Assembly (NCBI GenBank): GCA_034437795.1
Contig: DAOTTI010000127.1
Span: 1-34,356, forward strand
DNA: 34,356 nucleotides
Direction of reading: 5' to 3'
Source: DAOTTI01 sp034437795
Lineage (GTDB): Bacteria > Chloroflexota > UBA11872 > UBA12225
The position numbers and the translations under genes were made by a program. The notes under the pieces were generated by a model. It ran no database searches, was not told where the DNA came from, and saw only the letters and a list, made by a program, of their open reading frames with translations. Positions 31,352 through 34,356 of the stretch are shown one piece after another. Each line of letters starts with the position of its first letter. Position 1 is the first letter of the stretch.

Positions 31352-32248
31352 TCAAGGTGCGAGGCGCGACGCAAGGGCGCTGCGGGTTCCGGCCTGGCGC
31401 ACCCGCTCGTCCAGCCAGGTGCATAGAAAGGCGATCACCTCGTCCTTGCACCGCTCATTGAAGATCTCGTGCCGGCAGCCAGGCCACAGCTTGAGCGTCT
31501 TGTTCGCGCTCGCCGCTTCGTCATACAGCCGCCTGGACCCCTCCGGACTGACCAGCCGGTCTTCCTCCCCATGCATGATCAGCAGCGGGACGCGGATCGC
31601 GCTTAGCTGCCGGCGCGCCCGCTCCATCGCCCGCACCAGCTCATAGCCCATCCGCACCCGCAGCGGTCCCTTGTAGCACAGCGGATCAGCGTCGAAGGCC
31701 ACCTGCACCGCCGGATCGCTGCTGAGTACGCTCTCGCCCTCGCGGCTGAGCGGCATGATCGGAAAGCCGGGCGCCACTCGCGCCAGCACGGCGCTACACA
31801 GGCGCAGGAGCGGTGAGATCCGGCGCTCGACGTACAGCGCCACGCCACTGAGCACCAGCCCATCCACCTTCGCCGCATACCGCTGCACGTAGAGCGTGGC
31901 GATCAGCCCGCCCATGGAATGGCCAATCAGAAAGAGCGGCAGTCCAGGGTGCGCCCGCCGGACCAGCTCCACTAGCTGGTCCAGATCCGTGACGAAGTAA
32001 TCGAACCGCTCCACGTTGGCCCGTGCCCCATCGCTCGCGCCGTGCCCGCGATGGTCGAGCGCGTAGACGGCGTACCCGTGGCCGACCAGCGCCCCCACCA
32101 CGTGCCCATAACGGCCGATATGCTCGCCATACCCGTGCGCCAGCACCACGGCGGCACGCGGCTGCCCCCCGCCTTCGTCCGGTAGCCACGTCCGATAGCT
32201 GAGCCGCACCGACCGTGCGCCGGTCAGCGTCCCTCCGCTCATCCGCAC
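31352..32248 (-). CDS. Alpha/beta hydrolase, monoacylglycerol lipase-like (Hydrolase_4 type)
   Basis: A 298-residue esterase/lipase. The oxyanion-hole strand is VVLAHGYGEHIGRYGHVVGA, followed by VYALDHRGHGASDG, characteristic of monoglyceride-lipase/lysophospholipase-like members. The nucleophile elbow is LIGHSMGG (Ser111); the acid is in LLIMHGEEDRLV (Asp230) and the histidine in PGCRHEIFNE (His260). No signal peptide, so it is expected to act inside the cell on acylglycerols or other esters. GTG 32248 is chosen because GGGAGGG lies about 7 nt upstream; ATG 32242 is also in frame. No operon partner on the same strand closer than 200 bp. Confidence 0.92.
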   Translation of the reverse strand: MRMSGGTLTGARSVRLSYRTWLPDEGGGQPRAAVVLAHGYGEHIGRYGHVVGALVGHGYAVYALDHRGHGASDGARANVERFDYFVTDLDQLVELVRRAHPGLPLFLIGHSMGGLIATLYVQRYAAKVDGLVLSGVALYVERRISPLLRLCSAVLARVAPGFPIMPLSREGESVLSSDPAVQVAFDADPLCYKGPLRVRMGYELVRAMERARRQLSAIRVPLLIMHGEEDRLVSPEGSRRLYDEAASANKTLKLWPGCRHEIFNERCKDEVIAFLCTWLDERVRQAGTRSALASRLAP

Positions 32249-32315
32249 GGCTGCCCTCCCGCCAGTTCACCGGGCCGTTGCTCTGCCGCCTAGCCTGGGG
32301 TCTTCACCAGGCAGA

Positions 32316-32380
32316 GCCCTCGCCCTAACCCTCTTGCACAGGGAGAGGGAACTCCCCGCTGGCGATGGAGAACCCAGGCA
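32316..32380 (-). repeat. Interspersed repeat, family 2 (inverted orientation)
   Basis: On the minus strand: GCCTGGGTTCTCCATCGCCA, GCGGGGAGTTCCC, then the hairpin TCTCCCTGTGCAAGAGGGTT followed by AGGGCGAGGGCT. A second AGCCTGG-like half (TAGCCTGGGG, plus strand 32291) lies on its other side, suggesting inverted ends around the unit. It sits in the 205-bp gap between the solute-binding gene and the alpha/beta hydrolase gene. Confidence 0.6.
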
Positions 32381-32453
32381 AACCTACTGTCCAGCAGCAT
32401 CTGCGGCGTTCCACCAGCGGGTCGCTCTCCTGCAGCAGCCGGTTGACCGAGCA

Positions 32454-33818
32454 CTACAGCTTGCTGCCCGTAATCGGCAGGATCTTCTGCGACTCGTCGA
32501 TCATCTGGTTCATGATCGGCGTCGCCTGGCGCACGTAGTCGGCCACGGACATCTTGTTGGCGAATAGGTCGTTGTACAGTCGCTCGATCTGCGGGTCGTA
32601 GTCCTGGAACTTGACCAGGCTCTGCAATCCCCAGCCCGACCGCTTGGCGTGCATCGCCGTGATCAAGAAGGCCTTCGGATCTACCCCATACCGGCGCTGG
32701 TACTCCCCCTGCGCCAGGTCGGACCCGCCGTCCAGCAGCGGCGAGACCGGCGAGCCCCACGTCATCGGGTAGGCCCCGGCGTGCTCCTTGTTCCGGAACC
32801 ACCTGAACACCTGCCAGACCACGTCCTTGTGGTTGCCCTGCCCCATGTGCAGCGAATGCAGCCCCAGCCGGCCGGCGACGTTCTTGCCCTTCCCTGAATA
32901 GGGGAGCGTGGCCAGGCCCCACTTGAACCCGACGTCCGCCGGCGGGAGACCGAACACTACGTCCATGCCCGTCTTGCCGTTGAAGAAGAATGGTCCGCGT
33001 GGGGGCGCCAGCGCCGGGCGCTCCTCCGCCGTCGGCTGCACGCGCCACTTGTAGATGCAGTCCACCCAGTATTGCTCCGCCTGCTGCCAGAGGGGCGTGT
33101 CAAAGTGGCACCTGGCCTTGCCGTCCCACGGGGGCTGGCCCCAGTTGGTGCCATCCGTCAGCCGCGCAAAGCCGCTGCGCGTCCCGCCGAAGCCGAATTG
33201 CTGCCCATCCCCTTTGGTCAGCTTCTGGGCCGCATCCAGGAAGCGCTCCATCGTCCAACTCTTGTCGTCGGCGTTGGTCGGCGGATACGGCAGCCCGCGC
33301 GCGTCGAAGAGGTCCTTGTTGTAGGCCAGCGCATCCGCCGAGATGACGATCGGCCAGCCGTACACCTTGCCCTGCACCGTGACGTGGTCCACGTGGTCCG
33401 GCACGAACATCTTCTCGAAGGGGATTTTGTCCCGCCGGATATACTCGCTGAGTGGCGCCACGATGCCCAGCAGCAGCATGTCTCCAAAGGCGGCGCGCGT
33501 CGTCTCCCAGAAGTCGGGCGGCACGCCACCCTGGGCCATGACCTTCACCCGCTCTCGCGCCGCCTGCCCCGGCGGATTGGGCGAGAACTCGAAGCTCACG
33601 TGCGGTTGCTCCGCCGTGAACCGCGCGAAGAGCGCCTTCTGGGCATCCAGATCGGTCCCGCCGCGGTCCGTCACCATCAGCAACGTGACCGGGGCCAGCG
33701 TCCTGGCCGGCTGAGGCGCCGCTCGTTCGGCGCCGCACGCCGCCGCCCAGGCCACCGGCATGGCTACTGCCGAGGCAGCCAGCGCTCGGCGTGTCGCCTG
33801 CCCTCGTCGCCGTCCCAT
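32454..33818 (-). CDS. ABC transporter solute-binding lipoprotein downstream of gamma-glutamyltransferase
   Basis: A 454-residue extracytoplasmic binding protein. The Arg-rich leader GRRRGQATRRALAASAVAMP continues into VAWAAAC, a loose lipobox with Cys28; Ala rather than Leu at -3 makes lipidation less certain. Mature features are of family 1: VTLLMVTDRGGTDLDAQKAL, VKVMAQGGVPPDFWETTRAA, a hinge region YGWPIVISADALAYNKDLFD, and WRVQPTAEERPALAPPRGPF, where binding proteins often carry a flexible loop. ATG 33818 is chosen since GGAGGG lies 7 nt upstream; longer frames would include that site. The gamma-glutamyltransferase stop codon is 20 bp upstream, so they are probably co-transcribed. No permease or ATPase is in view. 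Ligand unknown. Confidence 0.88.
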   Translation of the reverse strand: MGRRRGQATRRALAASAVAMPVAWAAACGAERAAPQPARTLAPVTLLMVTDRGGTDLDAQKALFARFTAEQPHVSFEFSPNPPGQAARERVKVMAQGGVPPDFWETTRAAFGDMLLLGIVAPLSEYIRRDKIPFEKMFVPDHVDHVTVQGKVYGWPIVISADALAYNKDLFDARGLPYPPTNADDKSWTMERFLDAAQKLTKGDGQQFGFGGTRSGFARLTDGTNWGQPPWDGKARCHFDTPLWQQAEQYWVDCIYKWRVQPTAEERPALAPPRGPFFFNGKTGMDVVFGLPPADVGFKWGLATLPYSGKGKNVAGRLGLHSLHMGQGNHKDVVWQVFRWFRNKEHAGAYPMTWGSPVSPLLDGGSDLAQGEYQRRYGVDPKAFLITAMHAKRSGWGLQSLVKFQDYDPQIERLYNDLFANKMSVADYVRQATPIMNQMIDESQKILPITGSKL

Positions 33819-33838
33819 TTGACGACCCTCCTCTGTGC

Positions 33839-34356
33839 TTACCATCCCGCGGCGTAGTTGTCGCCACGGGGGTCGGCGCCACCAGCGCGGATCCGCGTGG
33901 CCGGATCGACCGTGATGGCGCACATCAGCGACACCCCGCCCCACGCCCGCTCGGCGTGCACACGGTGCCCCATCGCCGCCAGCTTCGCCCGCACCGGCTC
34001 GGGGATCCGCGTCTCGGCGTCCAAGCGCCCCGGGTGGTAAACGTGCGGCCAGAAGGAGTTGGGGAAGTTCTGCGACACCACCCGCGGCGCCTCGATTGCC
34101 GCCTGCGGCTCCAGGCCAAACTCCACCACGTTCAGGAAGACCTGCAGCATGCCCTGCACCTGGGTGTCCCCGCCGGGACAGCCAAAGGTCATGAACAGGC
34201 GCCCGTCCTTGTGCGCCAGGGCGGGATTGGGCGTCAGCCGCGGGCGTTTCCAGGGTTGCAGGCCGGAGGGATGCTTCGGGTCCAGCCAGGTCTGCGTCCC
34301 CCGCGTGGAGATGGAGAATCCCAATCCTGGGATCACCGGCCCGCCAAAGACGCTGT
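33839..34356 (-). CDS. Gamma-glutamyltransferase, C-terminal part (truncated by window edge)
   Basis: The frame enters from the right edge and ends at 33839. It matches the end of the small subunit of gamma-glutamyltransferases/transpeptidases: FGGPVIPGLGFSIST, then KRPRLTPNPALAHKDGRLFM, FGCPGGDTQVQGMLQVFLNV and VEFGLEPQAAIEAPR, and finally WGGVSLMCAITVDPATRIRA with GGADPRGDNYAAGW at the end. The family cleaves and transfers gamma-glutamyl groups (glutathione and relatives) after self-cleavage; the catalytic threonine lies upstream, outside the window. It is the upstream gene of a likely two-gene operon with the binding protein. Confidence 0.92.
   Translation of the reverse strand, partial: SVFGGPVIPGLGFSISTRGTQTWLDPKHPSGLQPWKRPRLTPNPALAHKDGRLFMTFGCPGGDTQVQGMLQVFLNVVEFGLEPQAAIEAPRVVSQNFPNSFWPHVYHPGRLDAETRIPEPVRAKLAAMGHRVHAERAWGGVSLMCAITVDPATRIRAGGADPRGDNYAAGW

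Noticed and set aside
1..34356. tRNA and rRNA genes
   Set aside because: Looked for the TTCGAATCC-type T-arm with an adjoining acceptor stem and for rRNA-like tracts; the only TTCGAATCC match (about 28216) lies inside the binding-protein gene and has no tRNA context.

Overview
This window is high-GC bacterial DNA with short intergenic gaps, genes on both strands and GTG/TTG starts beside ATG. It carries solute-binding lipoproteins with twin-arginine-type leaders, Gfo/Idh/MocA and sugar-isomerase enzymes, a VapBC locus and many GC-rich palindromic interspersed repeats. A Chloroflexota (Thermomicrobia-like) or similar heterotroph would fit, but this is inference: there is no rRNA or other phylogenetic marker here. 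I found no tRNA, rRNA, CRISPR array, phage module or transposase.

Layout. (1) 1-4.5 kb: tail of a SLOG-type nucleotide-binding protein, a PLP enzyme of the D-threonine aldolase/D-serine dehydratase fold, an MFS exporter and an orphan ABC solute-binding lipoprotein. (2) 4.5-11.4 kb: a repeat-rich spacer, a small orphan protein, a HIT protein, a quinone-oxidoreductase-like dehydrogenase, and a divergent SGNH hydrolase/sulfatase pair. (3) 11.7-14.9 kb: a redoxin, a SnoaL-like protein, a LanC-like gene fragment and an MFS_3 exporter. (4) 15.26-17.13 kb: an unrecognised, tightly overlapping cassette of three reading units; the last has a PD-(D/E)XK nuclease motif and is split by a +1 frameshift at a G5 run. 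(5) 17.3-19.9 kb: DUF167, an amidohydrolase, and a VapB antitoxin with a decayed VapC toxin. (6) 19.85-26.4 kb: Gfo/Idh/MocA oxidoreductase, a CitE-like lyase plus family III CoA-transferase operon, a P-loop kinase-like protein, a sugar isomerase and a DUF429 protein. (7) 26.8-31.3 kb: a carbohydrate ABC importer (binding lipoprotein plus two permeases, no ATPase) and two small proteins. (8) 31.35 kb to the end: an alpha/beta hydrolase, another solute-binding lipoprotein, and the C-terminus of a gamma-glutamyltransferase.

Most genes suggest scavenging of organic compounds: sugar import, sulfate-ester and acyl-ester cleavage, sugar oxidation and isomerisation, and CoA-ester cleavage. Two repeat families occupy most long gene-free stretches. 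Several loci are visibly decaying (VapC, LanC-like fragment, a possible permease remnant, the split nuclease gene). The best candidate for something undescribed is the 15.26-17.13 kb cassette; its function cannot be read from sequence alone.
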